Numbered from the stretch's first letter, positions 8,696-17,124 are shown. The stretch is 64,000 nt of DNA from Nocardiopsis alkaliphila YIM 80379 (GCF_000341005.1 NZ_ANBD01000103.1:1-64000); one strand, 5' to 3'. Made by a program: numbers and translations. Notes: a model not told the origin generated them from the sequence alone.

Positions 8696-8907
8696 GAGGC
8701 CTCCGTGGTGGCATCGAGCATGAGAAGACTTCGACACCGATGAACGCAGATGGTCCGAACGGGTCGGGACCGGGCGACCTTTTTCCGCCGATGCGTGCTC
8801 CCCTCAAGGCCTCGGAGCACGTCCGCGGGCCGAGAACCGTCCCCATGGCGACGAGAGCGTTTCCGGGTCATGGCGTACCCGCGCGTGCCCTCCTTCGGCG
8901 GGTTCAT
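8692..8907 (-). CDS. 71-codon basic ORF in the gvpL slot, doubtful gene
   Basis: This ORF overlaps the gvpJ stop by ATGA at its start (8907) and overlaps the gvpS start by ATGA at its end (8692), so it fits exactly between two coupled genes. The product is rich in Arg/Lys with no membrane segment and no resemblance I recognise. In the Streptomyces order O-A-F-G-Y-Z-J-L-S-K this is where gvpL (about 250 aa) should be. Third-position GC is only about 72% (20 of 71 codons end in A/T), lower than neighbouring genes look, which argues for a remnant or spacer. An internal ATG at 8871 follows AAGGAGG. It may be a real small gene, a decayed gvpL, or a translated spacer. Confidence 0.35.
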   Translation of the reverse strand: MNPPKEGTRGYAMTRKRSRRHGDGSRPADVLRGLEGSTHRRKKVARSRPVRTICVHRCRSLLMLDATTEAS

Positions 8908-9314
8908 GGGCGTTCCTCGAAAGAGCGTGAAGATGGAGCCTGCTCGGAGGCCTGCGACTCGGCCTGATCGAGTTCGGGTGAGTGTCCGCCTTCCAAGGCC
9001 ATGACGCGCTCGCGCAGCCGCCGGTTCTCCTCGGCCAGTTCATCGTCCTGCCGTTCCCTGGCCTTGGAGGAGAGCGCGGGATCGTGTTCCCACCAGTCGA
9101 TCCCCATTTCCTTGGCCTTGTCCACGGAAGCCACCAGCAGTCGGAGCTTGATGGTGAGAAGTTCGATGTCGAGCAGGTTGATCTTGATGTCGCCCGCGAT
9201 GACGATGCCCTTGTCCAAGACCCTTTCCAGGATGTCGGCGAGACTCGCCGAGGAGGACCCACCTCGGGGGCGGACCTCTTGGGCCGAGTTGCGCCAAGGC
9301 GCGGGTTCTGTCAC
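8904..9314 (-). CDS. gvpJ: gas vesicle structural-type protein GvpJ (GvpA family)
   Basis: 136-aa GvpA-family protein. The core SLADILERVLDKGIVIAGDIKINLLDIELLTIKLRLLVASVDKAKEMG (about residues 23-70) is followed by a charged coiled-coil tail. The GTG start at 9314 has GGAGGAAC in front. It lies in the J slot of the operon, 39 bp after gvpZ. The longer hydrophilic tail and position separate it from the major shell protein at 12180. It probably shapes the tips or nucleates the vesicle. Confidence 0.85.
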   Translation of the reverse strand: MTEPAPWRNSAQEVRPRGGSSSASLADILERVLDKGIVIAGDIKINLLDIELLTIKLRLLVASVDKAKEMGIDWWEHDPALSSKARERQDDELAEENRRLRERVMALEGGHSPELDQAESQASEQAPSSRSFEERP

Positions 9315-9353
9315 GTGTTCCTCCCATGGAGTGGGACGTGTGCGCGAGTCGGT

Positions 9354-10442
9354 TCAGCGTGCCTCGTCCTCTTCCGGCTCGTCCTCGAAGTCTTCGTCGT
9401 CGGGGCCTTCCTCCTCGAAGTCCTCGTCTTCGTCGTAGGGCTCCTCGTCCTCGAAGTCCTCGTCCTCGGGCTCCTCCTCTTCGAGGGCTTCGTCCCCTTG
9501 GGGCTCATCGTCGTAGAACTCGTCCTCGGAGTGATCCTGTTCCTCGGAGGAAGCCTGTTCCTCTTCCTCTGCCAGGGCGTCCTCGTGGGAGACCACGACC
9601 TCGCTGTCCCGGATTTCGCCGCGCCACCCCTCTATCTCCTGGGCCTGCGCTTCGGCGAGCATCATCAGGTGGCGGCGGTACTGCTTGAGTTCCAGGCGCA
9701 GACGTCGCCCCTGGGCTCGCCAGAGGTTGGCGGTGCGTTCGAAGAACCCTCGGGGGGTGTACTCGGTGACCAGGAGGATCTTGGTGAGGTTCTCACCCAA
9801 GGGGTGAAAGGTGACCACACCCTTGGTGGTGCCCTTGGCGCCCTCGCTGGTCCAGGCGATGCGTTGATCCTGAACCTGCTCGGTGACGATGCCCTTCCAC
9901 GAACGGCTGGACCAGAAGATCTTGGCGCTCCATCGTGAGTTGACCTCGTCCTCCTCCTCGACGCTCTCCACCCGGTGGGTGAATTCGCTGAAGTCCGAGA
10001 AACGACTCCACTGGTTGTAGGCGACGCGCACCGGCACCCCGACGTCGATGTCCTCGACGATGTTGGTGGCCTTGTTACCGCCACCTCCACCTCCACCGCC
10101 GGATCCGCCCTCGTCGTCGCCTCCGCCCCCGGTCAACGTCTCGACGGCGCCCTTGGTCTTGTCCTTGACGCCCTGGCCGGCCGCGGCGAGCGTACTCTTG
10201 AGGGGCCCCTCCCCTTGGGCCATCTTCTCCGCGCCCTTGGCGAGTGCACCTCCACCGTCGCCGCCCCCCATGAAACGTTCGACGGTCTGGCCCAGCTTTC
10301 CGGAGGCACCGCTCACCAGGCTGCGTGCCTTGGCCGACAGGTAGTCTTCCACCGCATCGGCGAGCCTGGAGGTGCCCTCGTTGCGGTCCGCGATCTCACG
10401 GAGCTTGGCCAGGGGACCGCTTTCCTCTTCACCCGCGCTCAT
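9354..10442 (-). CDS. gvpZ: gas vesicle cluster protein GvpZ (SRPBCC/cyclase-like domain)
   Basis: 362 aa in three parts: an N-terminal helical, Ala/Gly-rich region ending in a Gly tract (to about residue 125), a central START/SRPBCC-type domain (IVEDIDVGVPVRVAYNQWSRFSDFSEFTHRVESVEE ... AWTSEGAKGTTKGVVTFHPL), and an extremely acidic C-terminal tail of Glu/Asp repeats (about 285-362). The ATG at 10442 lies 14 bp inside the end of gvpY. The Streptomyces gvp operons carry the same Y-Z pair. Its role in vesicle biogenesis is unknown. The acidic tail could interact with the very basic tail of the upstream GvpY; that is inference. Confidence 0.75.
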   Translation of the reverse strand: MSAGEEESGPLAKLREIADRNEGTSRLADAVEDYLSAKARSLVSGASGKLGQTVERFMGGGDGGGALAKGAEKMAQGEGPLKSTLAAAGQGVKDKTKGAVETLTGGGGDDEGGSGGGGGGGGNKATNIVEDIDVGVPVRVAYNQWSRFSDFSEFTHRVESVEEEDEVNSRWSAKIFWSSRSWKGIVTEQVQDQRIAWTSEGAKGTTKGVVTFHPLGENLTKILLVTEYTPRGFFERTANLWRAQGRRLRLELKQYRRHLMMLAEAQAQEIEGWRGEIRDSEVVVSHEDALAEEEEQASSEEQDHSEDEFYDDEPQGDEALEEEEPEDEDFEDEEPYDEDEDFEEEGPDDEDFEDEPEEDEAR

Positions 10443-11088
10443 CACTGTGCTCCTTCGAACTCGCCCGCTTACGGGTGGTGGCCTTGCGGGTGGTCCCACG
10501 CCCACCGCTCGTTGCCTGCTTAGCGGAGGTGCTGCTCGAGCGTGAGGCCTGCTTGGTGCTCGTGCTCTTGCTCCGTCGGCGCTTGGGAGCGGGCTTGTCG
10601 GCCTCGGACGGCTCTTCGGCTTGCTCGGGTCCTTGGGCGGCTTCGGGTTCCTCGGTGGACCCTTCCTCCTCGACCTGGGGGGCCTTGGACTCCTCCTCGA
10701 CCCCGGATTCTTCGTCCGGGGTCTTCTCGTCCGCCTCGGATTCCCCGGTCCCGGATTCTTCGGACTCCGATGCGGAAGTGGTCCCATTGAGGCGCTCGGT
10801 CCGTTCGGTCAGGGCGGTGGCCAGATCACCGGCCCACTTGGCCACGACCTTGTCGACCGCGTCCTTGGTGCTCGTACGCAACTGCTCCCGACCCTGCTCG
10901 GTCAGTTCGCTCACCAGAGGAAGTTCGGAGACCTCCTTGCCCAGACCGGTGAGGATCTCTTGAGGTTTGATGTTCAATTTCTTTGCGCCCAGATACAGGC
11001 CCAGTCCCACGGCGAGCTTGAACTTCTTCTTCCGGCCCAAGACGTACCCGGCGCCGGCGGCCAGGAGGACCTTCGCGGCGTTGCCCAT
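10429..11088 (-). CDS. gvpY: gas vesicle cluster protein GvpY
   Basis: 219 aa. Residues 1-45 are small and hydrophobic with a lysine cluster (AAGAGYVLGRKKKFKLAVGL), followed by a helical region to about 125. Then comes an acidic, Glu/Ser-rich disordered stretch, and last a very basic Lys/Arg/Ser tail reminiscent of histone-like tails (KRRRSKSTSTKQASRSSS). GGGGGAAC precedes the ATG, and gvpG ends 14 bp upstream. The name follows operon position (between G and Z). Function is unknown. Confidence 0.7.
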   Translation of the reverse strand: MGNAAKVLLAAGAGYVLGRKKKFKLAVGLGLYLGAKKLNIKPQEILTGLGKEVSELPLVSELTEQGREQLRTSTKDAVDKVVAKWAGDLATALTERTERLNGTTSASESEESGTGESEADEKTPDEESGVEEESKAPQVEEEGSTEEPEAAQGPEQAEEPSEADKPAPKRRRSKSTSTKQASRSSSTSAKQATSGGRGTTRKATTRKRASSKEHSDERG

Positions 11089-11102
11089 TTTCGTTCCCCC
11101 GG

Positions 11103-11348
11103 TCAGTGGGTCTCGTGCGGGTCCACCCGCCCGGTCATACGCCGAAGGAGATCGTCCTCGGCCTGGTCGAATTCCTCTTCGGAGATCTCTCCGTTGTCCG
11201 CCATGCGGGCGAGTTCCGCCAACTCCCGTCGGATCACCGCGGGATCATAGAGTTCACGCTCGGCGGCGTCGAGGACCTGATCCGCCGTCCAGCCGACGAA
11301 ACGGACCGGTGCTAGCGGTGCGCTCAAAAGAGCGGTGAACAGTCCCAT
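11103..11348 (-). CDS. gvpG: gas vesicle protein GvpG
   Basis: 81-aa helical protein with the GvpG signature (LAPVRFVGWTADQVLDAAERELYDPAVIRRELAELARMADNGEISEEEFDQAEDDLL, mostly one long coiled coil). An accessory assembly factor thought to act with GvpF. It lies between gvpF (95 bp upstream) and gvpY. Confidence 0.9.
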   Translation of the reverse strand: MGLFTALLSAPLAPVRFVGWTADQVLDAAERELYDPAVIRRELAELARMADNGEISEEEFDQAEDDLLRRMTGRVDPHETH

Positions 11349-11442
11349 GCCCTGGCTCCGTCCTTCATGTGCCGTCTTGCGACTTCTGGTGTTCGGGGCT
11401 CCGTGTTCTCCGTGCCGAGGCCCTATCCGTGCCGAGTCATGC

Positions 11443-12183
11443 TCAGGCGTGTTCTCGCTCCTCCGTCTCGACGAAGCTGTAGGGAGGCAGCGGGCCGTTG
11501 AGGTGGAACTCCATCAGCCGGCCCATGGTGCGGCGCAGCTCCTCCACCGTCTCCAGGACCTCCTGCGCTCGTTCCTGGCGCACCAACAGGGAGACGTTGG
11601 CCAGGTACCCTTCGACGGGCGAACCCGTGACGACCTCTTCGGCGCTCGCGGTGAGTACGGGCAACAGGGCCGAGGCGTGGTGTTCTCGTAGATCCTCCAA
11701 GGCGTGCGAGACGCGTTCCCCGAAGGCCATGCGCTCGTCCGGGCCGCCGCCCCCCATCGCGCGAAGTCGCTCGTTGGCCGCGCGCAGCCCTTCGTCCTCG
11801 GTGAGTACGACTCGCAGGGCCTCTTCCTCGACGTGGGAGACCTTGACGTTGAACTCGAAACATCCCTCCAACCGGTCGAGAAGTTCGGTGTAGCGGGACG
11901 CGTTGTCGTGAAGTTCGGTGGCGACCGCCTCGTCATCGGGGGCCAGGGCGCCGAAACGCATCGGAAGGACCGGCCCTCGCTCGCCCAGCCTCATCAGGAC
12001 GTCCTGATGGGCGGCGAGGTCGCGTCGCTTGGGCAACAGGTCCTCGGAGGTGGTGCTGACGGCCGCGCTCAGGTCGCCCTCCTCGATCAGGCGGACCTTC
12101 GCGGGAGGAGCACCGACCCCGGTCAGTGTGGAGGGGTCGACGGTCGGGGTTCGGCGAACGATGCCGTAGACGTAGGTGCTCAC
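11443..12183 (-). CDS. gvpF: gas vesicle protein GvpF (GvpF/L family)
   Basis: 246-aa GvpF/GvpL-family protein: [10 protein letters not shown] at the N-terminus, [25 protein letters not shown] at about 53-77, and the C-terminal motif [13 protein letters not shown]. The GTG start overlaps the gvpA stop (GTGA). It binds the shell protein and the other accessory proteins during assembly in studied systems. It is the only F/L-family gene in the operon; the usual paralogue gvpL is absent. Confidence 0.9.
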   Translation of the reverse strand: MSTYVYGIVRRTPTVDPSTLTGVGAPPAKVRLIEEGDLSAAVSTTSEDLLPKRRDLAAHQDVLMRLGERGPVLPMRFGALAPDDEAVATELHDNASRYTELLDRLEGCFEFNVKVSHVEEEALRVVLTEDEGLRAANERLRAMGGGGPDERMAFGERVSHALEDLREHHASALLPVLTASAEEVVTGSPVEGYLANVSLLVRQERAQEVLETVEELRRTMGRLMEFHLNGPLPPYSFVETEEREHA

Positions 12184-12611
12184 TTGTGGGCCTGCTTTTC
12201 GGAACCGCCGGTGGTGCGGGTCCCCTTCCGCCGCCGTTCGGGCTCAGCGGATTTCTCCCGTTCGTCCGCACGACCCTGTTGGAAGGAGTCGGTGATGGCG
12301 TCCTTGGCCCCCTTGAGCGCGCCCTTGGTCTTGCTCTGAGCACCCTTTTGGGTGGCACCGCCGACGAGGTCGGGCAGGCCCACGCCACGGCTGTCGGACA
12401 GATCCAATCGGTTGCAGGCCTCGGCGAAGCGCAGATAGGTGTCGACGCTGGCCACGACGATGCGGATATCGATCGTGATGAGTTCGATCCCGACCACGCT
12501 GACTCTGGCGAAGACATCGATCACCAGGCCCTTGTCGAGAATCAGGTCGAGGACTTCGTAGAGGTTGCCGGAGTGTCCCGAGGGGCCTTGGTATTGCTGC
12601 ATGACGGTCAT
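12180..12611 (-). CDS. gvpA: gas vesicle major structural protein GvpA
   Basis: 143 aa. The shell-forming core [57 protein letters not shown] (about 15-70) is followed by a hydrophilic Lys/Arg-rich tail, the longer form of GvpA found in Streptomyces-type operons. GGAAGGAAAG lies before ATG 12611. It should assemble into the ribbed protein wall. Second gene of the operon, after gvpO. Confidence 0.9.
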   Translation of the reverse strand: MTVMQQYQGPSGHSGNLYEVLDLILDKGLVIDVFARVSVVGIELITIDIRIVVASVDTYLRFAEACNRLDLSDSRGVGLPDLVGGATQKGAQSKTKGALKGAKDAITDSFQQGRADEREKSAEPERRRKGTRTTGGSEKQAHK

Positions 12612-12686
12612 GGATCGGCTTTCCTTCCCGGTCGGATGACCGGTGGTGGGCTCGGCCGAAGCCGAGTGGGTTGTGCCGGCTCGCGC

Positions 12687-12998
12687 TCAGAGCCGGTCGG
12701 GACGACCTCGGGCGTAGCGGTTCACCCGGTGATACGAGGTCAGGGAGCCGTTCCGGTCGGTGTCGGCGACGTAGGTGGCCAAAAGGCTCATCGTGTCGGG
12801 CACCCGTCGTAGCTCCAAAGCCTCCAAGGTCAGGGACCATCCGTCCTCGGTCTGTTCCATGCCGGACACGGATTCGATCTCGATGCCGATCAGTTCTTCG
12901 AGTTGCTGCCGGGTCTTACGAAGGAGATCGGTGTGCGAGGGACGCTTGCTGGTTCGGCTGCGGGGCTCGGCCCCATCGGCAGGCTTCTCCCTGGTCAT
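12687..12998 (-). CDS. gvpO: gas vesicle protein GvpO
   Basis: 103 aa with the GvpO core TRQQLEELIGIEIESVSGMEQTEDGWSLTLEALELRRVPDTMSLLATYVADTDRNGSLTSYHRVNRYARG. ATG 12998 is preferred to GTG 13016 because GAGGGGA lies 9 nt before it. It is the first gene of the operon, so the promoter should lie in 12999-13130. Confidence 0.9.
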   Translation of the reverse strand: MTREKPADGAEPRSRTSKRPSHTDLLRKTRQQLEELIGIEIESVSGMEQTEDGWSLTLEALELRRVPDTMSLLATYVADTDRNGSLTSYHRVNRYARGRPDRL

Positions 12999-13318
12999 GA
13001 AGAAAGGTCCCCTCACGGAGGCGAACGGGCTACGGGTGTGCCCTACATCCAGACGTACCGTCTTTGGTCTGACATAAAGGACATGAGGGGCAAAAAAGGG
13101 ATATAGGGCGGCAAACTCTTCAGAGGTGGGAGCCGTTCCGTTTCCCGGAACCGGCGTCCTTGCGTGGAGCGGGGGTCGGTGCGACCGGGGCCTCCTAGGG
13201 CGGAATCCGGAAGGCGGGGAAAGGAAGTCCGGGGGTTTTCGGCCGCCCGGTGCGGGGCGCGTGACCGAAACGACTCTTCGCTCTATGAAATCAACTGGTG
13301 ACCCAAGGTGATTAATGA
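12999..13318. other. intergenic region upstream of the gas vesicle operon
   Basis: No gene is supported. The stretch 13065-13115 is unusually AT-rich for this genome (an A6 run and GATATA) and probably holds the gvp promoter on the minus strand, but I cannot align a convincing -10/-35 pair. Confidence 0.5.
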
Positions 13319-13367
13319 GGGTCGAAGAGGGCGGAGGAGGCCAGGCCTCCTCCGCCCTCTTCGACCC
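13319..13367 (-). terminator. very long hairpin terminator of tex
   Basis: Perfect inverted repeat with 24-bp arms around a single A (left arm begins GGGTCGAAGAGGGCGG, right arm ends CCGCCCTCTTCGACCC). It lies 16 bp beyond the tex stop on the minus strand and is far longer than other hairpins here. DNA with this symmetry could also extrude as a cruciform or bind a protein. Confidence 0.8.
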
Positions 13368-13383
13368 GTGGACCCAGGTCTTG

Positions 13384-15765
13384 CTATCGGGTCAGACCGG
13401 CTCGCCGCAGCGCGTCGGCCATGGCCCCCGAAGCGGCCGGGGCATCGCCGCGCCCCTTCCGACGGTCGCCGCCACGCTTGTCCCCCCGTCCCTTGCCGCC
13501 ACCGTTACCGCGACGGCGGTCACCACCGCCTCCGCCCTGGTCGCCTCGGCCACCACCCTGGGGGGCCTCGTCGTCCAAACGCATGGTCAGTGAGATGCGC
13601 TTGCGCGGGATGTCCACGTCCTGCACCTTGACCTTGACGATGTCGCCCGGTTTGACGACGTCGCGCGGATCCTCCACGAACTTCCGGGACAACGCCGAGA
13701 CGTGGACCAGGCCGTCCTGATGCACTCCCACGTCCACGAAGGCACCGAAGGCGGCGACATTGGTCACCACACCCTCCAGGATCATGCCCTGTTCCAGGTC
13801 CTCCAGCTTCTCCACGCCCTCCTTGAAGGTGGCGGTGGTGAAGGCCGGTCGCGGGTCACGTCCGGGCTTGTCGAGCTCGCTGAGGATGTCGGTGACGGTC
13901 GGCAGCCCGAACTTGTCGTCGACGAAGTCCTGGGGGCGGATGGCGCTCAGGGCCTTCTTGTTCCCGATCAGCGAGGGCAGGTCGCCGCCGACCGCGTCCA
14001 GCATTCGCCGGACCACGGGGTAGGCCTCGGGGTGTACGGCCGAGGCGTCCAAGGGGTCGTCGCCGCCGAGCACCCGGAGGAAGCCCGCGCACTGTTCGAA
14101 CGCCTTGGGCCCCAGCCTCGGCACCGAACGCAACGCCTCACGGGTGCGGAAGGGGCCGTTGGCGTCACGGTGGGAGACGATGTTGCGGGCCAGGGTGGAG
14201 GTCACCCCGGACACCCGGGTCAGCAACGGGACCGAGGCGGTGTTGACGTCCACGCCCACACCGTTCACACAGTCCTCGACCACCGCGTCCAGGGAACGAG
14301 AGAGCTTGGTCTGGGCCAGGTCGTGTTGGTACTGACCCACACCGATGGACTTGGGATCGATCTTGACCAGTTCGGCCAACGGGTCCTGTAGGCGGCGAGC
14401 GATGGAGGCCGCGCCGCGCAGGGAAACGTCCAGGTCCGGCAGCTCCTCGGAGGCGTAGGCCGAGGCCGAGTACACCGAGGCACCCGCTTCGGAGACCATC
14501 ACCTTGGTGAGATTCAGCTCGGGGTGACGTTTGATCAGGTCGCCGGTGAGCTTGTCGGTCTCACGGGAGGCGGTGCCGTTGCCGATCGCCACCAACTCCA
14601 CCTCGAACGCGGCGCACAGCTTGGCCAAGCGATCGATCGAACCGTCCCAGTCCCGACGCGGGGCGTGCGGGAAGATCGTGTCGGTGGCCACGACCTTTCC
14701 GGTGGGGTCGGTGACGGCGACCTTCACCCCGGTGCGCAGGCCGGGGTCCAGTCCCAGGGTGGCACGGCTGCCGGCCGGGGCGGCCAGCAACAGGTCGCGC
14801 AGGTTGGCGGCGAAGACGTTGACGCCCTCATCCTCGGCCTGTTGCCACAAGCGCATGCGCACGTCGATGTCCAGCCGGACCAGGATGCGGGTGCGCCAGG
14901 CCCAGCGCACGGTGTCCTGCAACCAGCGGTCGGCCGGACGTCCCCGGTCCACGATGTCGAAGTGGTGGGCGATGGCGCTCTCGTAGCTACTTCGCGCTAC
15001 GACGCCGTCCGGGCCCGGCTCAGGGGTCTCCTCCGGCTCCAAGGAGAGGGTGAGGACCTCCTCCTTCTCACCCCGGTACAGGGCCAGAACGCGGTGCGAG
15101 GGCAGTGCAGTGAGGGGCTCGGAGAAATCGAAGTAGTCGGCGAACTTGGCGCCGACCTCCTCCTTGCCCTCTCGGACCGTCGAACCCAGGCGTCCTTTTT
15201 CCCACAGGCGTTCGCGCAGGTGACCGGTGAGATCGGCGTCCTCTGCGAAGCGCTCCACCAGGATGGCGCGGGCACCGTCCAGGGCGGCCTTGGTGTCGGC
15301 CACGCCCTTGTCGGTGTCCACGTAGGCGGCCGCGACCTCCTGCGGGTCCTGGTTCGGGTCGGTCAGCAGGCCCTCGGCGAGCGGTTCGAGACCGGCCTCG
15401 CGGGCGATCTGGGCCTTGGTGCGGCGCTTGGGCTTGTAGGGGAGGTAGATGTCCTCCAGACGGGCCTTGGAATCGGCCGCCTGGATGCGGGCCTGCAGCT
15501 CGTCGTCCAACTTGCCCTGGGAACGGATCGACTCCAGGATCGCGGTGCGTCGTTCGTCCAGATCCCGGAGGTAGCGCAGGCGCTCCTCCAACGCGCGCAA
15601 CTGAGCGTCGTCCAGTGCGCCGGTCACCTCTTTGCGGTACCGGGCGATGAAGGGCACGGTCGATCCGCCGTCGAGGAGCTCGACGGTGGCGCGGACCTGG
15701 TGCGCGCCTACGCCGAGTTCCTCGGCGATGCGCTGGTCGATCGTGGGTGTCACAGGGGTCGTCAC
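13384..15765 (-). CDS. tex: Tex-family RNA-binding transcription accessory protein
   Basis: 793 aa, close to the usual Tex length. Domains in order: N-terminal helical region (IDQRIAEELGVGAHQVRATVELLDGGSTVPFIARYRKE), a YqgF/RNase H-like domain (LGLDPGLRTGVKVAVTD), helix-hairpin-helix region (GVGVDVNTASVPLLTRVSGV), and an S1 RNA-binding domain (EGVVTNVAAFGAFVDVGVHQDGLVHVSALS). It ends in an unusually long Gly/Arg/Asp-rich RGG-like tail (about 725-780), which may add nonspecific RNA binding. The GTG at 15765 gives the family start TTPVTPTIDQRIAEELG; longer in-frame starts upstream are not conserved-looking. It is a stand-alone cytoplasmic protein acting with RNA polymerase and ribosomal transcripts. 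Confidence 0.9.
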   Translation of the reverse strand: MTTPVTPTIDQRIAEELGVGAHQVRATVELLDGGSTVPFIARYRKEVTGALDDAQLRALEERLRYLRDLDERRTAILESIRSQGKLDDELQARIQAADSKARLEDIYLPYKPKRRTKAQIAREAGLEPLAEGLLTDPNQDPQEVAAAYVDTDKGVADTKAALDGARAILVERFAEDADLTGHLRERLWEKGRLGSTVREGKEEVGAKFADYFDFSEPLTALPSHRVLALYRGEKEEVLTLSLEPEETPEPGPDGVVARSSYESAIAHHFDIVDRGRPADRWLQDTVRWAWRTRILVRLDIDVRMRLWQQAEDEGVNVFAANLRDLLLAAPAGSRATLGLDPGLRTGVKVAVTDPTGKVVATDTIFPHAPRRDWDGSIDRLAKLCAAFEVELVAIGNGTASRETDKLTGDLIKRHPELNLTKVMVSEAGASVYSASAYASEELPDLDVSLRGAASIARRLQDPLAELVKIDPKSIGVGQYQHDLAQTKLSRSLDAVVEDCVNGVGVDVNTASVPLLTRVSGVTSTLARNIVSHRDANGPFRTREALRSVPRLGPKAFEQCAGFLRVLGGDDPLDASAVHPEAYPVVRRMLDAVGGDLPSLIGNKKALSAIRPQDFVDDKFGLPTVTDILSELDKPGRDPRPAFTTATFKEGVEKLEDLEQGMILEGVVTNVAAFGAFVDVGVHQDGLVHVSALSRKFVEDPRDVVKPGDIVKVKVQDVDIPRKRISLTMRLDDEAPQGGGRGDQGGGGGDRRRGNGGGKGRGDKRGGDRRKGRGDAPAASGAMADALRRAGLTR

Positions 15766-15900
15766 TTGGTAAACGTCCACTCTTAGGCTGTTCGGTGCGC
15801 GGACATTCTCGCGGTGCGCACGAGTGTTGTCACCCCGGCGCGTCGCGGCCCGCACCACTCAGGTTCTCGCATGTGCGGACGTGGTCGATCCTCTTGATGG

Positions 15901-16254
15901 TCAGGGGCCGGCGCCGTCGAGGTAGTCGGGAGCGTAGTACTCGTCCACGGGGGTGGGGCCGCGGTAGCCCTGGCACATGCACTGACGGTAGGTGGAGTTC
16001 GCCTGGCCGGTCCAGCGTCCGGGGATGACGACCTGGGTCTGGCAACGCTTGGTCTGTTGGTCGTGGAAGACCAGGTTGTGGCCGCAGCCGCAGATGGGTT
16101 GGGGGGTGGTGGGTCTGTCCCGGCCGCCTTGGAGGGACCGAGGATCGGTGTGCTGCTGGAGTTGTCTGGTGAACTGGCGTCTGCTCGTCGATCGACCCAC
16201 GAAGTAGCCGCCGACCGCGATCGCCACTCCGATGACCATGGAAATCGGATCCAT
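15901..16254 (-). CDS. membrane-anchored Cys/His-rich protein of unknown function
   Basis: 117 aa. Residues 5-20 (SMVIGVAIAVGGYFVG) form one membrane segment, followed by a basic linker. A compact Cys/His module follows (CGCGHNLVFHDQQTKRCQ, then CMCQGY near the C-terminus) that could bind zinc. GGGAAG precedes ATG 16254. I recognise the CGCGH..FHD..T..C pattern from uncharacterised actinobacterial proteins but know no function. It is divergent from the ArsR gene and shares its 193-bp spacer, including the triple operator at 16390-16433. Confidence 0.75.
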   Translation of the reverse strand: MDPISMVIGVAIAVGGYFVGRSTSRRQFTRQLQQHTDPRSLQGGRDRPTTPQPICGCGHNLVFHDQQTKRCQTQVVIPGRWTGQANSTYRQCMCQGYRGPTPVDEYYAPDYLDGAGP

Positions 16255-16389
16255 GCGGTGACACTTCCCTTCGTTTCGTGGCTCTGGTTGTCAGGCTCCG
16301 TGCCACAGCGGGCGTTCGATTCATTCTCCCCCATCCGACGCCCAGGGACGAGGAGAAGGTTCCCCGGCTGTTCCGGTTCTTCAGGTATC

Positions 16390-16433
16390 CCAAAGAAATA
16401 TCTGCAAAGGTATTTTTGCAAAGAAATCTTTGC
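16390..16433. promoter_or_regulatory. three overlapping dyads, probable ArsR-type operator
   Basis: Three related dyads follow one another at about 14-bp steps: CAAAGAAATATCTGC (from 16391), GCAAAGGTATTTTTGC (16404-16419, imperfect) and GCAAAGAAATCTTTGC (16418-16433, perfect 7-bp arms). Neighbouring copies share their GC ends. The AT-rich block ends 14 nt before the start of the HTH regulator and probably overlaps its promoter, so autorepression with cooperative binding is likely; this is inference from position and symmetry. Confidence 0.65.
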
Positions 16434-16447
16434 GGTACGGTCGGCTC

Positions 16448-17086
16448 ATGAGCGAAGAACCCGAACCCACCGGACCACGACCTTTGGAGGTCGGCGCCGA
16501 GGCCCTACGCGGCCTGGCCCACCCATTGCGCGCCCGCATCCTGGACGAACTTCAGATCCAGGGGCCCGCCACCGCCACCATCCTGAGCGAGCGCCTGGGG
16601 GAGAGCAGCGGATCCACCAGCTACCACCTGCGCCAACTCGCCCGCTTCGGGTTCGTGGAGACCGACCCCGGACACGCCGGCCGACGCGACCGTTGGTGGC
16701 GGGTCCGCCCCGGTGGTTGGCGTGTGAGCGGTACCGAGTTCCTGCGCGGACCGGTCACCCGCGAGGCCGCCGAGATCGTTCTGGACCGCTACTACGGCGG
16801 ACGCCGGGAGCGGCTCCAGCAGTGGCACGCACTGACCCGGCGACGGGCCGAGGACCCCGAGGTGCGCCGCTGGCTCAAGGCGACGCAGGACTCCGTTTCC
16901 CACATGCGGATGACCCCGGAGGAGGCCGAGGAGTTCGCCGGTGAGCTACAGGAGTTCCTCCGCGCCCGGGCCCGCCGTTTCGAGGGCCGTACCGCTCAGA
17001 GCCACCCCGACACCGAGTCGGTGGAACTGCAGACCGATCTGTTCCCCAACCTCGTCGATCAGGACATCGCACCCGACGAGCGATAG
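16448..17086 (+). CDS. ArsR-type winged-helix transcriptional regulator
   Basis: 212 aa. The N-terminal wHTH (about residues 15-85) reads ALRGLAHPLRARILDELQIQGPATATILSERLGESSGSTSYHLRQLARFGFVETDP, a typical ArsR/HTH_20 domain with the recognition helix in STSYHLRQLARFG. The C-terminal half is helical and charged, with no metal-binding Cys cluster. It is therefore more likely to respond to a drug or metabolite than to a metal. ATG 16448 follows the triple operator. The next gene is an MFS exporter starting 38 bp after its stop, so it probably represses that gene and itself. Confidence 0.85.
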   Translation: MSEEPEPTGPRPLEVGAEALRGLAHPLRARILDELQIQGPATATILSERLGESSGSTSYHLRQLARFGFVETDPGHAGRRDRWWRVRPGGWRVSGTEFLRGPVTREAAEIVLDRYYGGRRERLQQWHALTRRRAEDPEVRRWLKATQDSVSHMRMTPEEAEEFAGELQEFLRARARRFEGRTAQSHPDTESVELQTDLFPNLVDQDIAPDER

Positions 17087-17124
17087 TGCCACCTGAGAAC
17101 CCACCCCCCGTCAGGAGCCGCACC

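Noticed and set aside
13126-13311. 61-codon plus-strand frame upstream of the gas vesicle operon
   Set aside because: Gly/Arg-rich shadow-like product with no ribosome site; the region more likely contains the gvp promoter.
14524-15786. 420-codon open frame antisense to tex
   Set aside because: Typical shadow frame in very GC-rich DNA; no ribosome site or family motif, and the opposite strand is unmistakably Tex.
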